NCBI GenBank assembly: GCA_035489435.1
Contig: DATHKG010000015.1
Origin: DATHKG01 sp035489435
GTDB taxonomy: Bacteria; Bacteroidota; Bacteroidia; Chitinophagales; Chitinophagaceae
Length of the DNA: 64,000 nucleotides
Reading direction: 5' to 3' (one strand)
A model generated the notes under the pieces. It saw nothing but the letters and a program-made list of their open reading frames with translations. It had not been told where the DNA came from and ran no database searches. Every line of letters starts with the position of its first letter. The first letter of the stretch is position 1. Shown piece by piece: positions 50,044-59,313 of this stretch. Both the position numbers and the translations under genes were made by a program.

Positions 50044-51759
50044 TTAATACCCGGGATTCTGAACCAATGTTGAGCCGTTTTTCGCGGCGATCTCAATAAT
50101 GGTAGAGGGTATCGGGAAGTACTCATTTTTATTTTTTGTAAACGAAGCAGTTTGTTTATAGGTTCTTTTCAGCTTTTCTTTTTCGAGATATGTATTCAGA
50201 GTTTCCGCTGCTATACCCCATCTTACGAGATCAAAAAAGCGATGACCTTCATGTGCAAGTTCCAGGCGACGTTCGAATCGAACAGCGGTTCTTGCAGCAT
50301 CCTTACTTGCGAAAGCAACGGGGTATGGGTTGATTACATAATTGGCAGGAGCTCCGGTAACCCAGCTTGCAGGGCTCTTAGCGCGGTTTCTCACCAGGTT
50401 AATCCTGGTACGGGCAACCTCCATTGATCCTACTTCGATCTCTGCTTCTGCCGACATCAGTAATACATCTGCGTAACGAATGATATAGACATCTTTTGCA
50501 GTAACATTTCTCCAACCTGATGAGGTTAAAGTATTCATGTCTTTCTTTGAATAGATATGTTTTTTGGGACTGAAAGGACCACCATAGTTCTGATCACGTA
50601 CCCAGGAGTAGCCAGGGTGTGGACCCCAGTCCCAGAAAGGAACGCCTCTTCTTCCTACGCTCCAGTCTAAACGTGGATCGAGCGGAGTTGTATTATCATT
50701 TGTGTATGGATCAGCATCTTTCAGGCCCTGGTCACTCTTCAGGTCGCTGTTATTAAAAGTAGTTGGCAGCGGTAATCCATCGGCACCTGTTTTAAATGCA
50801 TTAACCAGGTTCTGAGATGGCTGGAAAAATCCGCAACATCCAAAGTCGCCACCATAAGGGAAAGCAAGACCGAGTGATGCTTCACCTGTCTGATCAACAG
50901 TTCCGGAAGCGGCAGAAGAAATTGCAAATACCGTTTCTTCATTATTGTCAAATTGCGCATCAAAATTCTTCCAGTATGCGTCTTGCAATCCATATTTAGT
51001 ACCAGAAGAAGATGTACCATTTGCTATGATAAGATCATACAGGGTTTTGGCTTCGGTAAACTTATTCTGAAACATATAGACCTTGGCAAGGTAGGCTGCT
51101 GCAGCCCATTTGTTAACACGGGCTTTTTCAAGTTGTGTTGCAGGCAGGTTATCATAAGCGAACTTGAAGTCTGCTTCAATCAGTGGCCAGATATCAGTGG
51201 TGTTACCATATTTGGTAGTTGTATCGGAAATATAAGGCACATTTTTCCACATCCGTTTTGCGTCAAAATGGAAATGTCCTCTCAGGAATCTTGCCTGGCC
51301 GAGGATATTTTTTTTGTCATCAGCAGACAATCCTTCGATGTCCGGATTATTTCCAAGTCTTATTACATCATTTGACCTGGCGATACCTTCGTACAGCACT
51401 ATCCATTTGTTATAAAAATACCTGTTGGTCGGTTGTGATTTGTATTGCTCCACTTCTGTCATCTGCGGTTGGTCATTGGCGTCAGTACCTTTGTAAGCAT
51501 CGTCTGCAGCAACACCTGCAGTTGCCCAGTTAACAGCTGATCCTTCCCAGCCATCCCCGGATATACCCTGGCCGTCGATAACACCATAGGTGCCTATCAG
51601 TAAGGCATCCAGTCCTTTTTTATTGGTAACAAGACTTGCCTCATATTGCCCGTATGGCTTGGCGTCCAGGAAAGATTTTTTACATGCCTGTATAATCAGC
51701 ATTCCAATCAATACTGCTGGAAGCAGACCATAGAGGGATAATTTTTTAAATCGTTTCAT
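50044..51759 (-). CDS. SusD/RagB-type nutrient-binding surface lipoprotein
   Basis: About 571 residues from the ATG at 51759, which starts the lipoprotein signal (LYGLLPAVLIGMLIIQAC). A longer frame reaching back to 51843 would overlap susC and lacks signal features. SusD-like TPR helices follow (ILGQARFLRGHFHFDAKRMW, KWAAAAYLAKVYMFQNKFTE). The RagB C-terminus contains IRYADVLLMSAEAEIEVG and RFERRLELAHEGHRFFDLVR. It caps the SusC barrel and binds the ligand. It lies 22 bases after susC. Confidence 0.95.
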   Translation of the reverse strand: MKRFKKLSLYGLLPAVLIGMLIIQACKKSFLDAKPYGQYEASLVTNKKGLDALLIGTYGVIDGQGISGDGWEGSAVNWATAGVAADDAYKGTDANDQPQMTEVEQYKSQPTNRYFYNKWIVLYEGIARSNDVIRLGNNPDIEGLSADDKKNILGQARFLRGHFHFDAKRMWKNVPYISDTTTKYGNTTDIWPLIEADFKFAYDNLPATQLEKARVNKWAAAAYLAKVYMFQNKFTEAKTLYDLIIANGTSSSGTKYGLQDAYWKNFDAQFDNNEETVFAISSAASGTVDQTGEASLGLAFPYGGDFGCCGFFQPSQNLVNAFKTGADGLPLPTTFNNSDLKSDQGLKDADPYTNDNTTPLDPRLDWSVGRRGVPFWDWGPHPGYSWVRDQNYGGPFSPKKHIYSKKDMNTLTSSGWRNVTAKDVYIIRYADVLLMSAEAEIEVGSMEVARTRINLVRNRAKSPASWVTGAPANYVINPYPVAFASKDAARTAVRFERRLELAHEGHRFFDLVRWGIAAETLNTYLEKEKLKRTYKQTASFTKNKNEYFPIPSTIIEIAAKNGSTLVQNPGY

Positions 51760-51781
51760 ATGATTTTTTTTCAGTAGTTGA

Positions 51782-54700
51782 TTAGAATGTAACATTAAGA
51801 CCAAATGTGATAATACGTGGAGTAGGGAAATTTCCAAAATCAACTCCTAAACTGTTTGCATCTGATCTTCTTGCACGATAGTCATCGCGTCCCACCTGTT
51901 GGGTAGTGATTTCCGGATCAAGTCCTGTGTAATCAGTAATAGTAAACAGGTTTTGAGCCTGGAGATAAATTCTCAATCTTTCTATACCGAATCTTGACAT
52001 AGTAGCAGTTGGAATAGTATATCCGATAGCCAGATTCTTCATTCTCAGATATCCGCCATTTTCAACAAAATAACTAACCGGAACCTGGCCGCTTGCTCCA
52101 TCAGATGCATCCAGTACTGGTAGTTTTGCGTTGCGGTTATCTGGTGTCCAGCTATCATATAATACTCTCTTATCACGGTTACCCTGGAATGTATTGAAGT
52201 CTGTCCAGTAACGAACATAGTTTACGATTTCACCACCGTTTTTCCAGTAAAGGAAAGCAGCGAAATCAAAGTTTTTGTATGTAGCGCTAAGATTAAGACC
52301 TGCTGTGAAATTAGGGTGGGGGTTGCCCATAAATGTTCTGTCATCCACAGTTATCTTTTTATCTCCGTTCAGATCTTTGTATCTCCATTTACCAATGCCT
52401 TCGTTTGATTGTTCTATCGCATCAACTTCTGCCTGGTTCTGGAAGAAACCATCGATGATATATCCATAAAAACTGGAGATAGGTTGGCCGGTCACCGAAC
52501 GGTTGAATGGATCGATCCTGGATCTGTTGCCTTCGAAGAATGGATCCGCAATAACTCCGACTTCATTTCTGTATAAAGAGAAAGTCAGTCCCGCATCAAA
52601 TCTGAAATCGCCTGATATGTCGGCCCTGTATGACACAGAAAGATCAACTCCCCTGTTCGTCATCTCGCCAATGTTTGTCGGCTGGCGGTCAACGTTACCG
52701 AAAATCGTTGGATCCAACTGTCTTTCATATAAAAGATCCTTTGTAAGACGACGATAGACATCAAGTACTATGTTAATCCTGCTGTCTAAAATAGATGCAT
52801 CAAGTCCAATATTGGTGGTATAGGCTTCTTCCCATTTAACATTTGGGTTACCTACCCCGTTATGTCTCAAGCCTGCCGAAAATCCGGTATTACCCCCATC
52901 GATGGGGTAGCTGGCATTACCCCTGTCAAATTCAAAGGTTGTCAAAAAACCAAAGTCAATGATATTATCATTACCAAGGTATCCATAACCCGCTCTTAGT
53001 TTCAGGTCATTCAGCCAGGAAATATCTTTCATGAAATATTCTTCTGAAATGCGCCATCCCAAACTTCCGGAATAGAAATTACCATATTTATTATTGGGAC
53101 CAAATCCATTGGAAGAACCATCTCTTCGGAATGAAGCACTCAAAAGATACTTGTCATTATAAACATAGTCAAGCTTGGCGATTACAGGTGAATATTTGCG
53201 GTAGCGAAATTCATAGCTGGAACCGGAGGGCGTTGTATTAAGACCGGAATTTATCTGCCAGAAATTTCTGTCGAAAGAAAAATAATTGTTTGTACTTGCA
53301 TCCATATCGCGACCTGAACCTTGTACCATTTCAGTACCTAACAGGAACTTCACATCATGTTTGTCAGCGAAGATCTTCTGAAATCCAAGTGTATTATACC
53401 AGGTGGTAAGATATCCAAAGCTTTCGCCTTCATTGAAATTACCGGTACCGCCCCTGCCTTCAGCATTTTCATATGCCGGCACACCAAAATTATAATAGTG
53501 GCTGGTGCCATAATCCATTCCCAACACTGTTTTCAAAGTAAAGTATTTGAGAAAAGCAATTTCAGCATATACTGATCCAATGATACCAACTTTCCTGTCG
53601 ACATTATCCGAACCCCTTTGCAGGTTAGCAAATGGATTCGAAGCATTACCAAGGTTTGAACCTCTTGTTCCGGCGTAATTGCCTTTCAGGTCAAATACCG
53701 GGACAATGGGTTGCATACGATAAGCCATAGAAATCGCGTTGCCCTCATCCTGGTTTGTAAAGCCATGTCTGTCTATATAGTTAACCTGGAGATTTTCACC
53801 GATTTTCAGGAAGTTTTTCACTGTAAAATTGGTGTTAGCCCGTACCGAATACCGTTTGTAATCAGTGTATTTGATAATGCCTTCCTGGTTAAAATAATTT
53901 ATCCCGAAAAGATAATTTCCAGTGCCGGTGCCCCCGGAAACAGTAAGGCTATGATTCATCATCGGCGCATTCTGTGTAATAGCATCCATCCAGTCTGTAC
54001 CGGTTTTGTTAGCTGGTACAATCAGATAGGTACCATTACCATTAACGTCATTAAGATCGAGCTTATATAAGTTTGGATCAGCTAATGGATCACCTGCCTG
54101 CACACCACTGGCAGTTCCAGCCAGGATATATTCAGGAATAACCGGTGAAGAAGTAGAAGTTTTACCGCCGTTATACTGGCCAAGATTGAAGCTGGTTCCA
54201 GTCTGCCCAGGAATACCTTTTTGCAAACCCAGCAAGTACTTCCCATACTCTTCGGTATTTAACAGGTCGTATTTTTTTGTCAGTGACTGAACTCCATAAT
54301 ATGCATCATAAGTAACCTTAGACTGACCTTTTCCTTTTTTAGTTGTAACGATGATAACTCCGTTTGCGGCCGCTGCTCCATAAACGGCAGCTGCGGAGGC
54401 ATCTTTCAATACCTGCATTGATTCTATATCGTTGGGGTTGAGGTCAGAGATGGCACTGATACGGGCGCCATCAACGATATACAGAGGTTCATTTGCATTG
54501 AACGTGGTAAATCCACGGATCCGCACTGAAGCTCCTGCACCAGGCACACCTGAGGTTCCCACAGTAACACCTGAAGCTCTTCCCTGCAATAAACTTTCCA
54601 CATTGGAACCGGGGTTCGCAACAAGCTCTTTAGTATTAACTACCGACACCGAACCGGTAATGTCCTTTTTACGCTGGGCGGTATAACCTGTAACGAGTAT

Positions 54701-55027
54701 CTCGTTTAAGGTTGAGTTGCTTGGCGCCATTTCGATAAGTAAACTATCCTTACTACCAAGGGAAACATCAATAGCGTCGTAACCTACCGAAGTAATCGTC
54801 AGTACATCATCAGCTTTGTTGGTTTTGATAGTAAAGGTGCCGTTGGCATTTGTTTGTGTACCAGTGCTCGTACCTTTCAGTGCAACACTTGCGTTGGGAA
54901 TTGCCGATTTGCTACCCTTATCGATAACCCGGCCATTGATGGACTTCTGGGCTAAAATTGATTGAGTGAGAAGCATTAATAAAATAAGCGGTAACTGGGA
55001 TCGGACCCGGCGGAGGATTTTTTTCAT
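51782..55027 (-). CDS. SusC/RagA-type TonB-dependent receptor
   Basis: A 1081-residue receptor. A signal peptide (LPLILLMLLTQSILAQ) and carboxypeptidase-regulatory domain (INGRVIDKGSKSAIPNASVA) come first. The plug has VRIRGFTTFNANEPLYIVDG and MQVLKDASAAAVYGAAAANG. The long barrel ends in a C-terminal aromatic (ITFGLNVTF). With the SusD partner it forms the outer membrane uptake complex. No glycoside hydrolase or sulfatase is adjacent, so the substrate class is open. The 164-base gap upstream separates it from a divergent multihaem cytochrome. Confidence 0.97.
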   Translation of the reverse strand: MKKILRRVRSQLPLILLMLLTQSILAQKSINGRVIDKGSKSAIPNASVALKGTSTGTQTNANGTFTIKTNKADDVLTITSVGYDAIDVSLGSKDSLLIEMAPSNSTLNEILVTGYTAQRKKDITGSVSVVNTKELVANPGSNVESLLQGRASGVTVGTSGVPGAGASVRIRGFTTFNANEPLYIVDGARISAISDLNPNDIESMQVLKDASAAAVYGAAAANGVIIVTTKKGKGQSKVTYDAYYGVQSLTKKYDLLNTEEYGKYLLGLQKGIPGQTGTSFNLGQYNGGKTSTSSPVIPEYILAGTASGVQAGDPLADPNLYKLDLNDVNGNGTYLIVPANKTGTDWMDAITQNAPMMNHSLTVSGGTGTGNYLFGINYFNQEGIIKYTDYKRYSVRANTNFTVKNFLKIGENLQVNYIDRHGFTNQDEGNAISMAYRMQPIVPVFDLKGNYAGTRGSNLGNASNPFANLQRGSDNVDRKVGIIGSVYAEIAFLKYFTLKTVLGMDYGTSHYYNFGVPAYENAEGRGGTGNFNEGESFGYLTTWYNTLGFQKIFADKHDVKFLLGTEMVQGSGRDMDASTNNYFSFDRNFWQINSGLNTTPSGSSYEFRYRKYSPVIAKLDYVYNDKYLLSASFRRDGSSNGFGPNNKYGNFYSGSLGWRISEEYFMKDISWLNDLKLRAGYGYLGNDNIIDFGFLTTFEFDRGNASYPIDGGNTGFSAGLRHNGVGNPNVKWEEAYTTNIGLDASILDSRINIVLDVYRRLTKDLLYERQLDPTIFGNVDRQPTNIGEMTNRGVDLSVSYRADISGDFRFDAGLTFSLYRNEVGVIADPFFEGNRSRIDPFNRSVTGQPISSFYGYIIDGFFQNQAEVDAIEQSNEGIGKWRYKDLNGDKKITVDDRTFMGNPHPNFTAGLNLSATYKNFDFAAFLYWKNGGEIVNYVRYWTDFNTFQGNRDKRVLYDSWTPDNRNAKLPVLDASDGASGQVPVSYFVENGGYLRMKNLAIGYTIPTATMSRFGIERLRIYLQAQNLFTITDYTGLDPEITTQQVGRDDYRARRSDANSLGVDFGNFPTPRIITFGLNVTF

Positions 55028-55192
55028 ACAGCAGTATTTCGTTGATTAGATTAGAAAATTAATATAATTTTAATTCATTCTTACTTATCCTGTAAAAAAA
55101 TTTTACACTTTCGTTAACAGTTATTCACAGTATTTTTAACTGATAGATTAATAGCGTTTTATGTATATAATTTAATGCTATGTCTTAGCCTT

Positions 55193-56506
55193 ATGAAAAG
55201 AATAGCGGTGATAATTGGTTTCTTATGTTATGGAATTGTGTTCATTACTCGGTGTATGCCAGATAATCCGGTTACCCCTTCAGGCATTTTTAATAAAAAA
55301 GGAGATGAATTTGCCGGGTCTGCCAGCTGTGTTTCCTGCCATAAAGAGATCAGTGAAAGTTTTTCGCATACAGCTCATGCAATAACAAGTGCCGAAGCAA
55401 ATGCCAAAACGGTGAAAGGAAGTTTTTACCCCGGCAAAAACATATTTGCCCTGAATTACTACGAACGGGTGGTGATGGAGAAGAGAGACAGCGGCATGTA
55501 CCAACAGGCCCTGCATGGAAAGGCGGTAGGTGAATCGAACCGTTTTGATATTGTGGTCGGATCAGGGCAGGGCGGACAATCATACCTGTATTGGAAAAAT
55601 GATGGTCTATTTCAGCTTCCTGTTTCCTATTTCGGGCCGGCCGACAGCTGGTCAGGCAGCCCCGGATATAACGACTTTGCCATTAACTTCAAAAGAACGG
55701 TAACTGCAAGATGTATGGAATGTCATTCTACTTTCGCAGGCGCGTTATTTCCTGAAAACATCGCTTCCAACCGCTTCAAAAAATCAGCTATTATATATGG
55801 TGTGAGTTGTGAAAGTTGTCACGGACCGGCAGCTAAACATGCATCATTTCACGAAACCCATCCTGAAGAAAAAAATGCCAGGTTCGTATTGGGTCCTGGC
55901 ACCCTAAACAGGCAATTGCAGCTTGATTTATGTGGCTTATGTCATTCAGGCTTGCAGGAAGCGCTTAAACCTGCTTTCAGCTTTTCTCCGGGAGATTCTT
56001 TGTCTTTGTATTATAAGATCAATAATGATACAAGCAATCCCGATAATGTAGATGTCCATGGAAACAAATTTGCCCTTTTCCAATCGAGTAAGTGTTTCCG
56101 GATGAGTCCGTCAATGACATGTTCAACTTGTCATAATACCCATGAAAATGAAAGAGCGAAGCAGGAAATTTTTGTAACAAAATGTATGAGTTGTCATACA
56201 GGGGACCATGCCAGTATTCCAAGAGTTCAAAATACAACTTCCAACAATCTTAAGCCTGGTGAAAAGCATAATCCCGGGTCTGAACAGGAGCAGGGTCCTG
56301 AGATGACACAGGCAGAGATAAAACAAAATTGTGTAAGCTGTCATATGCCTGCCAGGTCCTCTAATTCACTTACTATGAGACTTGAAAACGAGCAAGCTCC
56401 AAGGGCAGCAGTGTTGAGAACCCACCATATTTCTATTTATCCTGAAGAGACTGAAAAGCTTTATCAATACATTGACTCTACTAAGGGACGGGTTAGAAAG
56501 AATTAA
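55193..56506 (+). CDS. seven-haem c-type cytochrome lipoprotein
   Basis: About 437 residues from the ATG at 55193, which starts a lipoprotein signal (IIGFLCYGIVFITRC). Seven CxxCH haem-binding motifs are seen: SCVSCHKE, RCMECHST, SCESCHGP, LCGLCHSG, TCSTCHNT, KCMSCHTG and NCVSCHMP. Spacing resembles multihaem cytochromes of the c554/NrfA-associated kind. It should carry electrons in the periplasm or at the outer membrane. The gene is divergent from susC. Its last 18 bases including the stop are duplicated downstream. Confidence 0.92.
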   Translation: MKRIAVIIGFLCYGIVFITRCMPDNPVTPSGIFNKKGDEFAGSASCVSCHKEISESFSHTAHAITSAEANAKTVKGSFYPGKNIFALNYYERVVMEKRDSGMYQQALHGKAVGESNRFDIVVGSGQGGQSYLYWKNDGLFQLPVSYFGPADSWSGSPGYNDFAINFKRTVTARCMECHSTFAGALFPENIASNRFKKSAIIYGVSCESCHGPAAKHASFHETHPEEKNARFVLGPGTLNRQLQLDLCGLCHSGLQEALKPAFSFSPGDSLSLYYKINNDTSNPDNVDVHGNKFALFQSSKCFRMSPSMTCSTCHNTHENERAKQEIFVTKCMSCHTGDHASIPRVQNTTSNNLKPGEKHNPGSEQEQGPEMTQAEIKQNCVSCHMPARSSNSLTMRLENEQAPRAAVLRTHHISIYPEETEKLYQYIDSTKGRVRKN

Positions 56507-56725
56507 CGGGTAGGAAAGAATTTATTTATCTTAAAATGAGAGTACTACTGATAAAATCAATAGTCATTGTAATTCCAGTAATCTGTACCGATAAAAAATT
56601 CCAGTAATCTATATCGATAAAAGCTGCGCTGAAATCAATTATCGCTGTTTCAAAATCAATAGACGTTAGTATGGAATCAATTGTCTCATCATGCAGATTG
56701 TAATGTCAGGTGGGAATCAATTCTC
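56489..56725. repeat. convergent intergenic region made of repeats that include both genes' stop codons
   Basis: The last six codons of the cytochrome gene (56489-56506, ending TAA) are repeated in frame at 56507-56524 with three changes, one of which destroys the stop. ATTCCAGTAATCTGTACCGA-type 26-base units occur at 56572-56597 and 56598-56623. AATCAATT-type motifs recur at about 56555, 56633, 56654 and 56675, and again at 56715 across the PBP1A stop (56717-56719). Confidence 0.8.
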
Positions 56726-59110
56726 TTTATCCTTTTTCTTGAAAAGACGTTTAAAAAATCCCCCTTTTTTTTTCTTATCATCTTCTTCCTGGGCTGGTGG
56801 TTTTACTTCGGGGTTATCTTTCTTTTTGCCTTTAGCTTCCTCCAGCACTTTGGATTCTTCCATAGACTGTTTTGAATCAACAGGCACGTTTCCTGCATCA
56901 GGTGTACTCAGGTATTCATCTGCGTTACCGTTACCAGATTCATTACTTTCGTTCTGGACCGGCTGGGTATTTATCAAACGGTAATCGTATTCCACTTTCA
57001 TATTTTCAGGCTCAGGGAATTTAGCCTGGCGATCGAGGCCCAGCGTTTTATCAGCAAGGGCTTTCTTAAAAAAGTATTCATATATCGGTCTTGCTGCCTG
57101 TCCACCTTCACCAAGTTTACCTTCAAGCCTTACAAAAGGATCATCACAACCGATCCATACACCTGCCTGCAATTGAGGAGTAAAGCCCATGAACCATGAG
57201 TCAGAATAGTCATTAGTAGTTCCGGTTTTTCCGCCCATTTCCGCAACACCAAGTCTCGACCTCAAACCGGCTGCAGTACCAATATCAACCGGACCCTGCA
57301 TCATCCTGGACATAATATACGCCGTTGACTGGCTCAATACTTCTTTGCGCTGAGTGGTAAATGTTGCCAGGACATTTCCGTTTTTATCTTCGATACGACT
57401 GAAATAAACCGGTTTTGTACTGAATCCTCTTGAAGGAAACATGGTATATCCCCACATCATTTCAAACAATGAAAGTTCGCAGGAACCAAGGCTGATCGAA
57501 GGGTAGGGTTGTACCTTGGTTGGTATATTCATTTCGCTGATAAAGTTGGCAAAACGCTGAGGTGTAGTTTGCTTTATAAGATAAGCCGCCACTTCGTTAA
57601 CCGACCAGGTAAGACCACTAGCCATGGTTCGGGTGCCAGTCAGGCCACGATCCTGTGCCGGAACATAACCTGAACCGGGAAAATATTGTTGAGAGGTTTC
57701 ACACTGTGTTTCAGGGGTGAAGCCATATTCTTCAATGGCAAGTGCATATAAAAAAGGCTTGATGGATGAACCGACCTGCCGCTTGGTGCGGAGGTTAACG
57801 TGATCATATTTATAGTTTTTGAAATCAATACCGCCGACCCAGGCTTTTACCGCGCCACTTAAAGGATCCATAACCATAAAAGCTGTCTGCATCATCTCAC
57901 GGTAATATTTAACCGAATCAGCCGGGGTCATCAACGTGTCTTTCTGACGTTTGCTGTTCCAGGCAAAAACTTTCATTGGAACTTTTTGAGTAAACGTTTT
58001 CCTGAGTTCTGCATCACTAAGTCCTTCCGCTTTGCCATTTTTCCAACGCTCACTATTCTTCATTGCGTTATCAAGAACGTTCTGGTGTCCTTTCCAGACT
58101 GCATCCGTTTTCAGGCTTTTTTGAGCGCTCAATACACGTTGTAAAACAGGCATATGAGCAGCAACCGCTTCTTCTGCATACAACTGCATTCTTGGATTGA
58201 TGGTAGTATAAATCCTCAAACCATCTTCATAGATATCATAGGGTTTGCCGTCTGAATTCTTATGTTCCCTTGCCCATTTCCTGAGTTCGTCGCGAATCAC
58301 ATCAAGAAAATAAGGCGCGATACCATTGTTTTCATCAAGTTTGTTATAGTTAAGTTTGATGGGATTTTTTTTGATATCAGCTGCCACTGCGGGTGTCAGA
58401 TAATTCATTTCCGCCATCTGATCAATAATGCTGTTCCGGATATTGAAAGATGACTTGTAATTCGTGCGGGGATTATAAGTATAGGTTGCTTTTAACATTC
58501 CCACCAGCACGGCTGCTTCTTCAACGTTCAGGCGATCAGGTTCTTTGGAGAAAAACGTTCTTGATGCGTTCCTGATTCCATAAACATTATCACTGAAAGG
58601 AACTGTATTAAGGTAGAGGGCAATGATCTCTTGTTTTGTGAAATTGCGTTCAAGTTTTACGGCAATGATCCATTCTTTCAGTTTTTGCAGCACACGTTTG
58701 ACAGGGTTGGAGGCGCGTTCTGCAAACATGTTCAGCGCCAGCTGCTGGGTTATGGTCGAACCACCGCCTTTACTACCGAGCAACAGCACAGCACGCATAA
58801 CACCTCTTCCGTCAATCCCCGAGTGATCATAAAATCTTTTATCTTCCGTAGCAATCAGTGCCTGTATAACATTTTTGGATATATCATTGTAGTCAACATT
58901 ACGACGGTTACCTTTTTCCTTCACGTATTTACCCATCAATGTGCCGTCATCTCCATAAACTTCTGAAGCCTGGATGATGTTTGGATTTTCCAGTTCAGCC
59001 AGTGAAGGCATTTCGCCAAAAACTCCCCAGTTAAGTAAAGCGAGGAACAATACGAAAGAGCCAAAACCAATTAAAAAGATCTTCCAGAAAATTCGGACCG
59101 GTCGGGACAT
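56717..59110 (-). CDS. class A penicillin-binding protein (transglycosylase/transpeptidase)
   Basis: A 797-residue bifunctional PBP1A-type enzyme with an N-terminal membrane helix (IFLIGFGSFVLFLALLNWGV). GT51 motifs are ATEDKRFYDHSGIDGRG, GGSTITQQLALN and KLKEWIIAVKLERNFTKQEI. The transpeptidase has SxxK in VGSSIKPFLYAL, SVN in LTWSVNEVAAY, and KTGTTNDYSDSWFMG. A low-complexity acidic/basic tail of about 90 residues ends FKRLFKKKDKEN. It polymerises and cross-links peptidoglycan. Confidence 0.95.
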   Translation of the reverse strand: MSRPVRIFWKIFLIGFGSFVLFLALLNWGVFGEMPSLAELENPNIIQASEVYGDDGTLMGKYVKEKGNRRNVDYNDISKNVIQALIATEDKRFYDHSGIDGRGVMRAVLLLGSKGGGSTITQQLALNMFAERASNPVKRVLQKLKEWIIAVKLERNFTKQEIIALYLNTVPFSDNVYGIRNASRTFFSKEPDRLNVEEAAVLVGMLKATYTYNPRTNYKSSFNIRNSIIDQMAEMNYLTPAVAADIKKNPIKLNYNKLDENNGIAPYFLDVIRDELRKWAREHKNSDGKPYDIYEDGLRIYTTINPRMQLYAEEAVAAHMPVLQRVLSAQKSLKTDAVWKGHQNVLDNAMKNSERWKNGKAEGLSDAELRKTFTQKVPMKVFAWNSKRQKDTLMTPADSVKYYREMMQTAFMVMDPLSGAVKAWVGGIDFKNYKYDHVNLRTKRQVGSSIKPFLYALAIEEYGFTPETQCETSQQYFPGSGYVPAQDRGLTGTRTMASGLTWSVNEVAAYLIKQTTPQRFANFISEMNIPTKVQPYPSISLGSCELSLFEMMWGYTMFPSRGFSTKPVYFSRIEDKNGNVLATFTTQRKEVLSQSTAYIMSRMMQGPVDIGTAAGLRSRLGVAEMGGKTGTTNDYSDSWFMGFTPQLQAGVWIGCDDPFVRLEGKLGEGGQAARPIYEYFFKKALADKTLGLDRQAKFPEPENMKVEYDYRLINTQPVQNESNESGNGNADEYLSTPDAGNVPVDSKQSMEESKVLEEAKGKKKDNPEVKPPAQEEDDKKKKGGFFKRLFKKKDKEN

Positions 59111-59313
59111 ATTAATGAGTTATTATGATTTAGGGTAGAGTAACAGAACAACAACGGCAAAAATCGTACTTGAAAACTACAAATACTGTCCCGTAAGTCA
59201 AAAGTATTCTTAATGTTTCTGATTCAGTGTAATAAATTCATTATCAGACCACGGGGAAACCTGTTGACAGGATAGCCATCATAAGGGCTGAAGGTGATGG
59301 ACCGGACCAGGTA

